DNA of 64,000 bases from Panacagrimonas sp052387695 (GCA_052387695.1 JBQTIX010000035.1:13690-77689); one strand, 5' to 3'. Numbered from the stretch's first letter, positions 35,663 to 44,469 are shown. Notes: a model not told the origin generated them from the sequence alone. A program made the numbers and translations.

Positions 35663-36535
35663 ATGTTCATCATCGACAAAGAGGAACTCAAACCGGGCCT
35701 GATTATCTTTCGGCGCACGGACGTACAGCACCGCAACTGGTATTGCCGGACGAAGCTACCCAAAGCCGACCGGTACAAGACCATCTCCCTTAAGACATCT
35801 GACATTCAAGCCGCACGTGACAAGGCTTTCGATCACGACGCCGACATCCGCTTTCGCCTAAAACACGACGTGCCGGTCTTCAACCGACCGTTCGCAGAAG
35901 TGGCAAAGGAGTATCTGGCCGAGCAAGCCGCTCGCGCTGCCCGCGGCGAGATCAGCAAGGGGAGACCGCTGAAGCTCAAGGCCGTCATTGAGGGTTCTCT
36001 GAATGACTACGTGGGATCGACCCAAGTGCATCTGATTGGCGATGAACTTTGGGGCGGTTACGCCAATATCATGAGCACCTTGAACGAGGCGACGAAGTTT
36101 TTATCCGACCCCCAGGTGAAACGCGCGACTGAGCAATCTTCCTTCAGCATGGAAGAGCTCGTATTCAACCGAACAACCGTCTACCTCGTCATCCCACCCG
36201 AGCGCATGTCAACACAGAGCACTTGGCTGCGGCTGGTCATGACGGCGGCGCTGCAGGCCTTCAAAAAGCATCGCGACTCCCCCAGGCGTGGTCGCTGCCT
36301 GTTCCTGATTGATGAGTTCCCCGCTCTTGGGTGCATTGAAGAAATGCCGACGAACCTCGCCGCCATGAGCGGCTACGGCATCGATTTCGCCCTGGTCGTG
36401 CAGGACCTTCACCAGCTTCACGCCACCTACGGTAAGTCGGCTGGAACCATTCTCAGCAACACGGCCTATAAATGGTTTTGCAACGTCGGCGATCTTTACG
36501 CACCGACCCGTCATTCCCGCGAGATAAGGTACTAA
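35663..36535 (+). pseudogene. Chimeric ORF: integrase N-terminus fused to TraG/VirD4 middle
   Basis: One 290-codon frame made of two unrelated parts. Residues 1 to about 133 match the N-terminal arm-type and core-binding part of a site-specific integrase (MFIIDKEELKPGLIIFRRTD ... FAEVAKEYLAEQAARAARG ... QVHLIGDELWGGY). From about 134 (ANIMSTLNEATKFL) to 278 it is the middle of a type IV coupling protein, with Walker B in CLFLIDEFPALGCIEEMP and the IVQDLHQL-like segment. The frame ends in an unrelated tail after NVGDL. It lacks the integrase catalytic domain, the TraG Walker A and the TraG C-terminus. The remaining TraG C-terminus lies inverted at 39776-40115. Confidence 0.75.
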
Positions 36536-36768
36536 TATTAACGCATTGTTTTTATGTAGATATTTAGGCATGAAATTGCCTGTGCAGGACTTGTGCAGAA
36601 AAAGTAGGAACCCATCGTCCTTCTAATGCAAGAAACGACGCTAAAGGCCTGTCCCGCCAGTGTCAACGAAATAAGGCTTGGCACAGCCCTTTTCTGGGAA
36701 ACAATCCTAGGGGTTTCCATTCGTCCTCGCTTCCGCTACAGATTCAGCCGCAAGAAAGGGCACGGCGA

Positions 36769-37146
36769 ATGGCGGAATGGATCGCATGCGGTGACGGGTA
36801 TATCGAGGCAGACGTGATCCGGTGGAAAGAACCGGTATGGGAGCGGCGTCGGGGCAAGGCCAGAAAAATCGGCGACCGGCTTGTGACGGCGGAAGTGCTG
36901 CGCGAGGCCGACGAGAAAGAATTCGTCCGGCTGCTGGTACGCGGATGCGACGTGATCTCTGAAACGCCGCAGCATTTGCAGGCGACACTTCTGCTGAAAA
37001 AAGACGCGGAGATCAGACGCAAGCGTCAGACACTGACACGCACCAAGCCGGAGCGGCTTCTGTGGAGCGACGAAAGCGCGCGCGGGATAGCGGCGAGCAA
37101 GTTCCTGGGGAACCGTGACCCGCTTTCGCCTCCCTCGAAAACATAG
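36769..37146 (+). CDS. Uncharacterised protein of the conjugative-element remnant
   Basis: 125 residues (MAEWIACGDGYIEADVIRW). Composition and the WERRRGKARKIGDRLVTAEV block are protein-like; the LVTAEVLREADEKEFVRLLVRG segment suggests a compact alpha/beta domain. I recall similar small proteins beside traG in integrative conjugative elements, without known function. No signal peptide or membrane segment. The antisense frame here is a shadow. Spacing of 108 nt to the next gene. Confidence 0.6.
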   Translation: MAEWIACGDGYIEADVIRWKEPVWERRRGKARKIGDRLVTAEVLREADEKEFVRLLVRGCDVISETPQHLQATLLLKKDAEIRRKRQTLTRTKPERLLWSDESARGIAASKFLGNRDPLSPPSKT

Positions 37147-37254
37147 CAGTGCGCATGGCAGCGCTATGTCGTACCTTGGCCCCACGTGGGGCGAGCCCTT
37201 TCGATGATGCGTGTTGCCGAATCGCAAGGCCCATCAGGTAAGAGAGGGCGGCAC

Positions 37255-38913
37255 ATGCAGTGGAAGAATCTTCAGCGGTACAGGACAGGCGGGGCCGGTA
37301 GCAAGATGCAGCTCAGCGTCCCGGTGCCGAAAACCCCCGATGGCCGCGTTTACCGCTACTCGCCGAACGAGTCGGCACACCCGCGCCATTTCGTTCTGGG
37401 CGACGCCAGCGCAGAAATAGTCGTCACTGAGGCGGCGCGCAAGCGCATGAAGCTGGAGCCCCGGTCCGGTAAGACCGTCTGCCCGTATAGCGGCGTCGTC
37501 GATGAGGACGAAAACTTCCTGCATCCGGACGACGTTAAAGCCGCGGTGGCAACGGTCAAGCACGCGGTTTTAGACGATGCGCGCGCAGCATTCACACAGA
37601 TGTTCAGCGGATTGAACCGCGGCCAGTCCGGCAAAAGTTTTATTACCTTCAAGGTAAACACAAGCGGAGCCTCCACACCGAAGCCGCGCTTCAAGCGCCG
37701 GGATTTGTTGCGGGAGCTGGTTTGCGATCACTGCGGACGCGACTACGGAGTCTTTGCGATCGGATTGTTTTGCCCGGACTGCGGAGCGCCAAACCTGCGT
37801 CTTCACTTCGCGCGGGAGTCGGCATTGGTCAAGGCGCAGGTCGAGCTTGCCGAGGCCCAGGGCGAGGACGTGGCGGAACTGGCCTACCGTCTGCTTGGCA
37901 ACGCCCATGAGGACGTGCTGACCGCCTTTGAAGCGACTTTGAAGGTCGTCTATCTGTTCGGCATGGCGCAAAGGCCTGTCGGCTCGTCGCCACCCAAGGC
38001 CGTGAAGAACGACTTTCAGAACGTTGAGCGCGCCAGGGAGCGTTTCTCAGACCTGGCATTCGACCCCTTTGACGGTTTGGACGACGCTGAGTTGGCGGTG
38101 TTGGGGCTGAATATTCAGAAGCGCCACATCATCGGACACAATCTCGGCGTCGTGGACTCCACGTTCGCAAAACATGCCAGCGACGCCAGGGTCGGTGAAA
38201 CCGTGCATCTTGTGGGAGAGGACATCAGGCAGTTTGCCGCGATCAGTCAGCGGGTGATCGACCGACTGGATACGTGGCTGGGCGGGGCACCTTCGCCCAC
38301 GATCAACCTGGAACCACTCGACGGTAAGCCTTCCAATTCTCCGACGAATAAGAGTCCCAACATGGCGGAACCGACGAGCCTCGACAAACTCGACCTTGAA
38401 CTTGGCGCGCTGGCCCGGCGGCTGGGTTGCTGGATGGCTGAGAAATCGGAGAAAGGACTGCCTTGGTCATTCCCCGACGATGCCATTCAAGAGGCGTTTC
38501 CCGAGAGTACGGAACGGGACCTGCTTGAGGCGGTGGCAGAGCTACAGTCCGAAAAGTTCGTCAAGCCCTCTGGCGGAAGAGGCCTCAGAAACGTGCGTCC
38601 GACGGTTGAGCTCTTCGCAACCTTTGATGAGATCGCTCTTGGAAACGATCCGTCGGCCGACGTTTTAATTCTTGCTCAGGCCATCTTGAGCGGGGAGGAC
38701 TCTATCGGCGTGGCCGCGCTCCACGGTCAGATCGGCTGGCCGTTACGCCGCTTCAATCCGGCGCTCGGCCTGGTGCTGGCTCAGATTGATCCAACAAGAG
38801 TCAGCCAGTCGATCAGCGAGATTGACTATCCGGCCCGGTCTTTTCATCTGCTCCCGGAAGACCGGGTCGCGCTGAAGCGCTTTTCGAGGCGGCTTGGCGG
38901 GTCGAACGGATAA
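37255..38913 (+). CDS. Large uncharacterised protein with zinc ribbon
   Basis: 552 residues from ATG 37255 (MQWKNLQRYRTGG), preceded by an AGAGAGG ribosome site. It has an early single CPYSG segment, then DENFLHPDDVKAAV. A CDHCGRDYGVFAIGLFCPDC zinc-ribbon (about residues 156-175) is followed by LRLHFARESALVKAQVELA and LAYRLLGNAHEDVLTAFEAT. After a Pro/Ser-rich hinge (about 365-385) comes a C-terminal part with winged-helix character (DDAIQEAFPESTERDLLEAV). No catalytic signature is obvious. It lies inside the decayed conjugative element and upstream of brnTA. I do not recognise a functional family. Confidence 0.7.
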   Translation: MQWKNLQRYRTGGAGSKMQLSVPVPKTPDGRVYRYSPNESAHPRHFVLGDASAEIVVTEAARKRMKLEPRSGKTVCPYSGVVDEDENFLHPDDVKAAVATVKHAVLDDARAAFTQMFSGLNRGQSGKSFITFKVNTSGASTPKPRFKRRDLLRELVCDHCGRDYGVFAIGLFCPDCGAPNLRLHFARESALVKAQVELAEAQGEDVAELAYRLLGNAHEDVLTAFEATLKVVYLFGMAQRPVGSSPPKAVKNDFQNVERARERFSDLAFDPFDGLDDAELAVLGLNIQKRHIIGHNLGVVDSTFAKHASDARVGETVHLVGEDIRQFAAISQRVIDRLDTWLGGAPSPTINLEPLDGKPSNSPTNKSPNMAEPTSLDKLDLELGALARRLGCWMAEKSEKGLPWSFPDDAIQEAFPESTERDLLEAVAELQSEKFVKPSGGRGLRNVRPTVELFATFDEIALGNDPSADVLILAQAILSGEDSIGVAALHGQIGWPLRRFNPALGLVLAQIDPTRVSQSISEIDYPARSFHLLPEDRVALKRFSRRLGGSNG

Positions 38914-39050
38914 GCCCTTCGACCGCGACTATGCCATTGGTCGGAAACGGGGCCTCCGGTACGGGATATTCCGGTGCCTAATTAAAGGCAGATTCCTTGT
39001 CCGATATTAGCCCCGTCTACTTATTTCTTCCTAAAAAGGTATAGAAATGG

Positions 39051-39056
39051 TATAAT
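39051..39056 (+). promoter_or_regulatory. Likely -10 box of brnTA
   Basis: A perfect TATAAT in an AT-rich stretch, 19 nt upstream of the brnT ATG. The direct-repeat-like sequence ggtatagaaatggtata around it could be where the BrnT-BrnA complex autoregulates. No convincing -35 box is visible. Confidence 0.45.
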
Positions 39057-39074
39057 TTCAATGAGGGTGATTCG

Positions 39075-39338
39075 ATGACGTTTGAGTACGATCCAGAAAA
39101 AAGTGCGGCGAATAAGCTCAAGCACGGAATTGATTTCGAGGCCGTGCAAGCGCTATGGCTGGATGAACGGTTACTGATCGCCCCAGCTCTTACTAACGAT
39201 GAGCCGCGCCATCTTGCGATCGGCCGTATCGCGGGTAAGCACTGGACGGTCGTCTGCACACCGCGCGGCAGCAAGACGAGGATCATCTCGGCGCGGCGAT
39301 CGAGGAAGGAAGAGGTGGAACGCTATGAAAGCACATGA
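39075..39338 (+). CDS. brnT: BrnT-family ribonuclease toxin
   Basis: 87 residues. BrnT is a RelE-fold ribonuclease that stops translation. Family blocks seen: FEYDPEKSAANKLKHGIDFE, DERLLIAP, RHLAIGRIAGKHWTVVCTP and RIISARRSRKEEVERYE, including the conserved C-terminal ISARR. The length is typical. ATG 39075 has a GAGGG ribosome site. The stop overlaps the brnA start by 14 nt. Confidence 0.93.
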   Translation: MTFEYDPEKSAANKLKHGIDFEAVQALWLDERLLIAPALTNDEPRHLAIGRIAGKHWTVVCTPRGSKTRIISARRSRKEEVERYEST

Positions 39339-39558
39339 GTTCGACAAGAAATTTGAGACAGGCCGGAACGTAAGCGGCGCTGTCGACTGGTCAAGCGCCT
39401 CTCGCCCGAATGCGAAGGTAAAGCGGGTCAATGTCGATTTTCCAGGCTGGATGGTCGAAAGTCTTGACGCTCAGGCTGACCGCCTCGGCGTCACGCGCCA
39501 AGCCCTTATCAAACTCTGGATCGCAGATCGGCTTCCGCAAGATCACGGGCGCGCGTAA
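39325..39558 (+). CDS. brnA: BrnA-family antitoxin
   Basis: 77 residues from ATG 39325 (MKAHEFDKKFETGRNV). The C-terminal VNVDFPGWMVESLDAQADRL, then GVTRQALIKLWIADRL, is the ribbon-helix-helix DNA-binding domain of BrnA, which neutralises BrnT and autorepresses the operon. The FDKKFETGRNVSGAVDW N-terminus is characteristic. It overlaps brnT by 14 nt, as usual for this pair. The following 39559-39775 holds no gene I can support. Confidence 0.93.
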   Translation: MKAHEFDKKFETGRNVSGAVDWSSASRPNAKVKRVNVDFPGWMVESLDAQADRLGVTRQALIKLWIADRLPQDHGRA

Positions 39559-39775
39559 AGCGTTTTAGCCGGTTCAATGAAAACGGTGGCGATTGCCGTA
39601 GTCGGACAGTCCTTTTAGGGACCCCCTTCAGCTTGGCGCTTTCACGCTTCCCGGGTCACGCAACTTGACAGGCGGCAAAGCCGCACCGAAGCCGTTCACG
39701 CCCGAGGGGGACGGCAGTCGCCCTCTCCTTCTCTTGCCCGCTGTCCCTTCTCAGACGGCGGGCGCGGCTGGACCG

Positions 39776-40115
39776 TCAGGACTGCCCGGCGTGGTAAGGA
39801 TTAGGGTCGTAATGCAGCGGCCAGTACATATCGGGATAGGCTTTTTGTATGTGCTTGCAGGCAGCTTGCAGATTCCAGTAGTCGACCGTGTAAACAAAAT
39901 GCGCCAGGCCGTAAGGCTGAAACACGATCGCTCTGCGGTTGCCTAAGGTCAGGATGTCTTCGGGGCGCAGGAGCGCCTTTCCGATTTCGCCGTAACTGGT
40001 GCTGGTGCCGCTGGACGTGCCTCCGTCAGCATTTGTTCCGGTGTTAACACTCTCGCTCTTGGTACGCACGGTTTTGTCGCCGAGAGACTTGCTCACCCAT
40101 TCGGCGGTTTCCAGG
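39776..40115 (-). pseudogene. C-terminal remnant of TraG/VirD4 coupling protein (inverted)
   Basis: About 113 codons read DLETAEWVSKSLGDKTVRTK, then SYGEIGKALLRPEDILTLGN, IVFQPYGLAHFVYTVDYW and HYDPNPYHAGQS. The first and second parts match the C-terminal end of type IV coupling proteins. It starts exactly where the plus-strand TraG piece at 36062-36495 stops (shared NVGDL/DLETAEW), but on the opposite strand. Its 5' edge overlaps the stop codon of the desaturase gene. No start codon of its own is credible. Confidence 0.75.
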
Positions 40116-41249
40116 TCAGGCCGCAACCAGCTCCGGCATCTCGTCCCGCACCGCATCGACCTTCGCGGCCGGCTTGCTCGGCAGCGCGTGGCGGAAGATG
40201 CGCTTCCACACGCCGGCGAACTGGCTCGCCATCGGCGCGCTGTTGTAGTGCTGGCCGTAGCGCTTGCAGATCTCGCGCACTTCGACCGCCATCTCGGCGT
40301 AGCGACGGCCCGGCACGTCGGGGAATAGGTGATGCTCGATCTGGTGGCTCAGGTTGCCGCTCATGATGTGCATGAGCTTAGTTCCGGTGAAGTTGCTCGA
40401 ACCGCGCATCTGGCGCAGGTACCACTGGCCGCGCGTCTCGGTCTCCAGCGATTCGAGCGGGAACACTTCCGCGTCCTCGGTGAAGTGGCCGCAGTAAATC
40501 ACTGCCGACGACCAGAAGTTGCGCAGCAGGTTGGCGCCGATGTTGCCCGTGAGCACGGGCAGGAAGAACGGACCGGCCAGCGCGGGGAAGAACACGTAGT
40601 CCTTGAAGAGCTGCTTGCGCATCTTCTTCCAGATCGGCTTGATGTCTTTCGCGATGCGCTTGAATTCCACGCTGCGCGCTTCCTTGGTTTTCGCAGCGGG
40701 AATGCGCTCCAGCTCCAGGCTCTGCAAGGCGAGCAGATGCTGGAAGCCGGTCATCAGGATCAGCGCCATCACCGGGTTGGCGAGGAAGCGCGGCTCCCAC
40801 TTCTGCTCCGGGTACAGGCGCAGCACGCCGTAGCCGATGTCGTGATCCTTGCCCATCACGTTGGTGTAGGTGTGGTGCTCGTAGTTGTGCGTCTTGCGCC
40901 AGTTGTCGGCGGTGCAGCTGGTGTCCCACTCGTAGGTCTGGCCGTTGAGATGCGGGTCGTTCATCCAGTCGTACTGGGCGTGCATCACGTTGTGGCCCAG
41001 CTCCATGTTCTCGACGATCTTCGAGAAGCCGAGCAGCGCCGTCCCCGCGATCCAGGCCGGCGGGAAGAAGCCGGCGTACAGCAGGCCGCGACCGGCGACT
41101 TCCGTGTAGCGCACGGTGCGCACGATGTTGCGGATGTACTTGGCATCTTCCTCGCCGAGCTTGGCGACGGTGCGCGCGCGCAGCGCGTCGAGTTCGGCGC
41201 CGAAGGCTTCGATTTCAGCGGCAGAGAGTTTGCGGTCAGGGGTGTTCAT
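40116..41249 (-). CDS. desB: Membrane fatty acid (acyl-CoA) desaturase
   Basis: 377 residues. Di-iron membrane desaturase with the three histidine boxes: LGHNVMHAQYDW, NYEHHTYTNVMGKDHD and LSHQIEHHLFPDVP. Hydrophobic segments around 60-85 and 200-240 fit the membrane hairpins. It introduces a double bond in acyl chains using electrons from the reductase gene 143 nt upstream on the same strand. The gene order, the divergent TetR gene and the operators match the Pseudomonas desCB-desT arrangement, hence the symbol. The substrate regiochemistry cannot be read from sequence. The TGA lies at the junction with the decayed conjugative element. Confidence 0.9.
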   Translation of the reverse strand: MNTPDRKLSAAEIEAFGAELDALRARTVAKLGEEDAKYIRNIVRTVRYTEVAGRGLLYAGFFPPAWIAGTALLGFSKIVENMELGHNVMHAQYDWMNDPHLNGQTYEWDTSCTADNWRKTHNYEHHTYTNVMGKDHDIGYGVLRLYPEQKWEPRFLANPVMALILMTGFQHLLALQSLELERIPAAKTKEARSVEFKRIAKDIKPIWKKMRKQLFKDYVFFPALAGPFFLPVLTGNIGANLLRNFWSSAVIYCGHFTEDAEVFPLESLETETRGQWYLRQMRGSSNFTGTKLMHIMSGNLSHQIEHHLFPDVPGRRYAEMAVEVREICKRYGQHYNSAPMASQFAGVWKRIFRHALPSKPAAKVDAVRDEMPELVAA

Positions 41250-41282
41250 GTGGGTACTCGGGAACGTTGGATGCAGGTTGGT

Positions 41283-41385
41283 GTAGGTTGGTTCAAGCCC
41301 GCGGCTTTTCGCGGGCGGAACCGACAGAGTTCGGCGCGTTGTCGGCTCCGGCCACGAAAAGCGCGTGGCCTTGAGCCGACCTACG
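41283..41385. repeat. Palindromic repeat, family R1
   Basis: Arms gtaggttggttcaagcc and ggccttgagccgacctac, each carrying a smaller hairpin (cgcgggc-rich). It is related to the repeats at 46562-46666, 58213-58501, 61333-61437 and, in part, 59981-60011 and 62436-62466. It lies between the reductase and desaturase genes. Confidence 0.75.
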
Positions 41386-41391
41386 GCGCGT

Positions 41392-42489
41392 TCAAAGGTC
41401 GAGCGTCAGATCCGACTGCGCGCTGCTGATGCAGATGCGCAGGTTGGTTTCCGGCTCGGCGGTTTCGCCGCCGTTCTTCAGGTTTCGCGACAGGCCTTCG
41501 CGCTTGCCGCAGGCGCAGGTGTTGCAGATGCCCATTCGGCAGCCGTACTTGGGCTTTACGCCCTGCGCTTCCAGCGCGGTGAGCAGCGATTCGCCGGTCT
41601 TCACCGTCAGCACGCGGTTGCTCTTGGCGAGCATCACGGTGACGGTCGCTCCTCTGTCCACCGGCGCGTAGACCATCGGCGTGAAGGCTTCCGACTGGAA
41701 GCTGCGCGCGACGGGCTGGGCAATCGACTCGATCTCGCTCACGAAGCCGGCCGGGCCGCAGGCATAGACGGTCTGTTCGGCGAGGTCGGACACCGCCTGC
41801 TCGAAGAGCTTCGCTGAAGGCCGGCCGCGCAATTCGTCCGTGCCCGTCACCGCATCGCCGGTCAGCGCGATGCGAAAGTGGAAGTTCGGCTCTCGCGCCG
41901 CGAGCGACTTCAGTTCGGACAGGAAGCACAGGTCGGCGCGATGACGCGCCCAGTAGATCAGGGTCGTCTCGACCGGCATGCCACGCTGCGCGAGTTCGCG
42001 CGTCAGGCTCATCAGCGGCGTGATGCCGCTGCCGGCTGCGAGCAATAGCAGCTTGTCGGGGAGAATTTCCGGCAGGGTCATCTCGCCAAAGGCGGGTTCC
42101 AGCTCGACGACATCGCCCACCCGCGCATCGGCGAACAGGTGTGTACTCACAATGCCGCCTTCGACCTTCTGCACGGCCAGGCTCAGGCGGCCGTCGGCGC
42201 TCGGCACGCCCGTCAAGCTGTAGCTACGGGTGTGGCGACGGCCTTCCACATCGACGCTCAGGTTCACATGCTGGCCGGGCTTGAAGCCAGCGAAATTGCG
42301 ATTGGCCTGGAGTTCAAGCGTCACGGCGCGGCTCGATTCAGCGCGCTTGGCGACGATGCGGGCCAGCACGCGGCCATGGCTCGCAGTGCTGTCCAGCTCG
42401 CGCGCCCAGAAGTCGAACACCTGCGGGCTGACCAGCGGGCGCAGATTCCTGGCAAGAAAGCTGAGAGGGCGAACAACCGGGGAAGCCAT
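41392..42489 (-). CDS. desC: Ferredoxin reductase with C-terminal 2Fe-2S domain
   Basis: 365 residues from ATG 42489 (MASPVVRPLSF). The FAD domain contains RRHTRSYSLTG (Arg-x-Tyr-Ser). The NAD(P) domain contains LLLLAAGSGITPLMSL and the YACGPAGFV block. A plant-type 2Fe-2S domain contains YGCRMGICNTCACG with a distal Cys in LRICISSAQ. It supplies electrons to the desaturase. The FAD-NAD-2Fe-2S order is that of the desaturase-linked reductases. It is divergent from the TetR gene, with two operator-like sites in the 171-nt gap. Confidence 0.92.
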   Translation of the reverse strand: MASPVVRPLSFLARNLRPLVSPQVFDFWARELDSTASHGRVLARIVAKRAESSRAVTLELQANRNFAGFKPGQHVNLSVDVEGRRHTRSYSLTGVPSADGRLSLAVQKVEGGIVSTHLFADARVGDVVELEPAFGEMTLPEILPDKLLLLAAGSGITPLMSLTRELAQRGMPVETTLIYWARHRADLCFLSELKSLAAREPNFHFRIALTGDAVTGTDELRGRPSAKLFEQAVSDLAEQTVYACGPAGFVSEIESIAQPVARSFQSEAFTPMVYAPVDRGATVTVMLAKSNRVLTVKTGESLLTALEAQGVKPKYGCRMGICNTCACGKREGLSRNLKNGGETAEPETNLRICISSAQSDLTLDL

Positions 42490-42504
42490 TTGAACACTCC
42501 GTTT

Positions 42505-42524
42505 GAGTAAACAAGTGTTCACAT
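42505..42524. promoter_or_regulatory. DesT/FabR-like operator 1
   Basis: Read on the minus strand it gives a tGTGAACACTTGTTTACTC-type pseudo-palindrome close to the known Pseudomonas DesT site (AGTGAACGCTTGTTGACT, from memory). It lies just upstream of the reductase start and would control the desaturase operon. Confidence 0.65.
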
Positions 42525-42544
42525 CATGTCTGCGATTTCAGATT

Positions 42545-42564
42545 GAGTCAACAATCGTTTACTG
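42545..42564. promoter_or_regulatory. DesT/FabR-like operator 2
   Basis: The minus-strand reading AGTAAACGATTGTTGACT differs from the DesT site as I remember it at only two positions. It begins exactly 40 bp from operator 1, about four helical turns, so two repressor dimers could sit on the same face. Confidence 0.7.
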
Positions 42565-42660
42565 AAAAACCGACGAGCGGCAAGAGCCAATATTCATCTT
42601 CATGACTCGATTGAATTTTTTGTCCCAACAAACGTAATGGTCGTGCTAGCCTGCCGGCCC

Positions 42661-43311
42661 ATGGCGATCCGCGACGAAAAAAAACAGCAGACCCGGCAGG
42701 CCTTGATGGAAGCCGCCATCGAGCAGGTTGCAACCGGTCGCAGCTTCGCCAGCCTGTCCCTGCGCGAGGTCACGCGCGGCGCTGGCGTGGTGCCGGCCTC
42801 GTTCTATCGCCACTTCCGCGACATGGACGAGCTGGGCCTCGCGCTCGTCGACGAGACCTGCCAGCAGTTGCGCAAGCTGATCCGCGCCGCGCGCACCGTC
42901 GGTGCGCCGGGCGACAACATGCTGTCCGCCTCGGTCAGCACCTTTCTGTTGTACGTGGAAACCAACCGCGCCGCGTTCCATTTCCTGACGCGCGAGCGTC
43001 ATGGCGGCTCCAAGCCCCTGCGCGACGCGATTGCCCGCGAGATCCGCGGCTTCGTGGTGGACCTCGCCGCCGACTTCGCCAAGTTCCCGCATTACAACCA
43101 GCTTCCGCGCGAGGATCTGGAGATGATGGCCAGCCTGCTGGTGAACACGGTGGTGTCGGCGCTCGGCGAGTTGCTGGAACTGCCACCGGATCATCCGGAT
43201 GCAAAGGGCGCCATCGCTCGGACACTCACCGATCAGATGCGCGTGATCGTGCTCGGCGGCCTGGCCTGGAAACCGGGGACGAAGGTTCCGTCGAAGGTTC
43301 CGTCAGGGTGA
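42661..43311 (+). CDS. desT: TetR-family desaturase regulator (FabR/DesT type)
   Basis: 216 residues from ATG 42661 (MAIRDEKKQQTRQ); an earlier in-frame GTG/ATG would add a Cys-containing leader. The HTH is SFASLSLREVTRGAGVVPAS, then FYRHFRDMDELGLALVDE. The family senses the saturated/unsaturated acyl-CoA ratio and represses desaturase or fabAB genes. It is divergent from the reductase-desaturase operon, which fits this role and the two operator sites between. The C-terminal extension after GLAWKPG is short and Pro/Ser-rich. Confidence 0.88.
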   Translation: MAIRDEKKQQTRQALMEAAIEQVATGRSFASLSLREVTRGAGVVPASFYRHFRDMDELGLALVDETCQQLRKLIRAARTVGAPGDNMLSASVSTFLLYVETNRAAFHFLTRERHGGSKPLRDAIAREIRGFVVDLAADFAKFPHYNQLPREDLEMMASLLVNTVVSALGELLELPPDHPDAKGAIARTLTDQMRVIVLGGLAWKPGTKVPSKVPSG

Positions 43312-43385
43312 GCGCGAATTCAGCTTAGCCAGACAGGTCGCGACCGGAGCAGGGCGTGTGCGGTATTGTCTGATGCGCCGAGCGC

Positions 43386-44006
43386 ATGGCGCGGGCAGAA
43401 GAAAAGAAGATGCACAGGGCCAGCCGGCCAGGCCATCTTGGAGACGATGCCGTCGTGGGAGATATCACGCTGCTCTTGAACTCGGCGCGGGCGGGCGATG
43501 TGGAGGCCCGCGATACCCTTTTCAAAGCGGTTTACGCGGAACTGCGAAAACTCGCGCGCATTCCACTGTCACGCCAATCGACCCTGACCGATCTGGACGC
43601 GTCGGGCCTGGTCAACGAGGCTTACCTGCGCCTGACCGGTCGCAAAGAATTGCCCGGAGACAATCGACGCGCCTTCTTCTCCTACGCCGCCGCGGTGATG
43701 CGCAGCGTGATCGTCGATCATGTGCGCGAGCGCAACGCCGCCAAGCGTGGTGACGGCCTGACGCGGATCACCCTGGTCACGGGCGACATGGGCCAGGGGC
43801 TGCAAGCGCCCGAAGTTGGCGCGCTGGACGACGCCCTGCAAGACCTGCGGCGCATCGACGAGCGCTGCCACCGCGTGGTCGAGATGCGCTTTTTCGCCGG
43901 GATGTCGGTGGACGAGATCGCACAGGTGCTGGAGGTTTCGGTGGCGACCGTCGGCCGCGACTGGGACAAGGCGCGCGCGTTTCTGTATCGCACCCTGAAG
44001 AGCTGA
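43386..44006 (+). CDS. ECF sigma factor (kinase-linked, Sig-70_X6 type)
   Basis: 206 residues. Region 2 is VEARDTLFKAVYAELRKLAR ... DASGLVNEAYLRL; the NRRAFFSYAAAVMRSVIVDH block is characteristic of sigma factors paired with Ser/Thr kinases. Region 4 is LQDLRRIDERCHRVVEMRFF, then AGMSVDEIAQVLEVS. In the related ECF43-type system (EcfP/PknT) the sigma factor is activated by kinase phosphorylation rather than by an anti-sigma factor, and no anti-sigma gene is seen here. An internal ATG at 43410 is an alternative start. The downstream genes carry a shared promoter motif that may be its target. Confidence 0.85.
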   Translation: MARAEEKKMHRASRPGHLGDDAVVGDITLLLNSARAGDVEARDTLFKAVYAELRKLARIPLSRQSTLTDLDASGLVNEAYLRLTGRKELPGDNRRAFFSYAAAVMRSVIVDHVRERNAAKRGDGLTRITLVTGDMGQGLQAPEVGALDDALQDLRRIDERCHRVVEMRFFAGMSVDEIAQVLEVSVATVGRDWDKARAFLYRTLKS

Positions 44007-44469
44007 AGCCCTTCGCTTGCGTCAACGCGGCGGTACGGCGTCGTGAGCGCACGGCACAGCAGCCTCGCGCTCCCGGATCGCACGACGAGGAATTCTTTCC
44101 CCGCGTGAGCGATTCCCGGAACGGATGACGTCTGTCCTGACGAGACCCCAACAGCGCAGGCATTTGCTCCCTGCGCAGCACACTCCCATCAACCGATCCG
44201 GACACTGAAGAAATGAACTGCCAGCTGCAATCCTGGAAGTGCAGCCCGGGCGCCGGCTCGCTGGCGCTCATTCCAGCAAGCTGCACAGACCAGAGGGCCA
44301 TACCCGTGAGTGAAGGCGCGCCGCCGGTCACGATCACCACGATGGCGAGGAACCGGCCCGGAATCATACTCAACGATGCGCGGCTGTTTCCGGGCTGGAA
44401 CGGTCCCAATGATCGCCACAACAGCGAGATCGAGACCCCATATCGTCGTGTTACCCAGCATGCCTTGAC
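44007..44469. other. Gene-poor stretch with promoter motif A
   Basis: This 463-nt stretch contains the first copy of the ECF-type motif at 44106-44135. An 87-codon frame at 44213-44473 begins after a GAAGAA site but has no protein-like pattern I can support. It might be a decayed secreted-protein start. Confidence 0.4.
44106..44135 (+). promoter_or_regulatory. Predicted ECF promoter A
   Basis: TGAGCGAT, 15 nt, CGTCTGT. The same two boxes with the same spacing occur at three other sites (46768, 48999, 51013). The CGTC core of the second box is usual for ECF -10 elements. It precedes the sigma-region-4 gene at 44470. Confidence 0.65.

Noticed and set aside
36707..37227. Minus-strand frames opposite the 125-codon gene
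   Set aside because: Several overlapping short frames without consistent pattern; the plus-strand frame has better composition and gene spacing.
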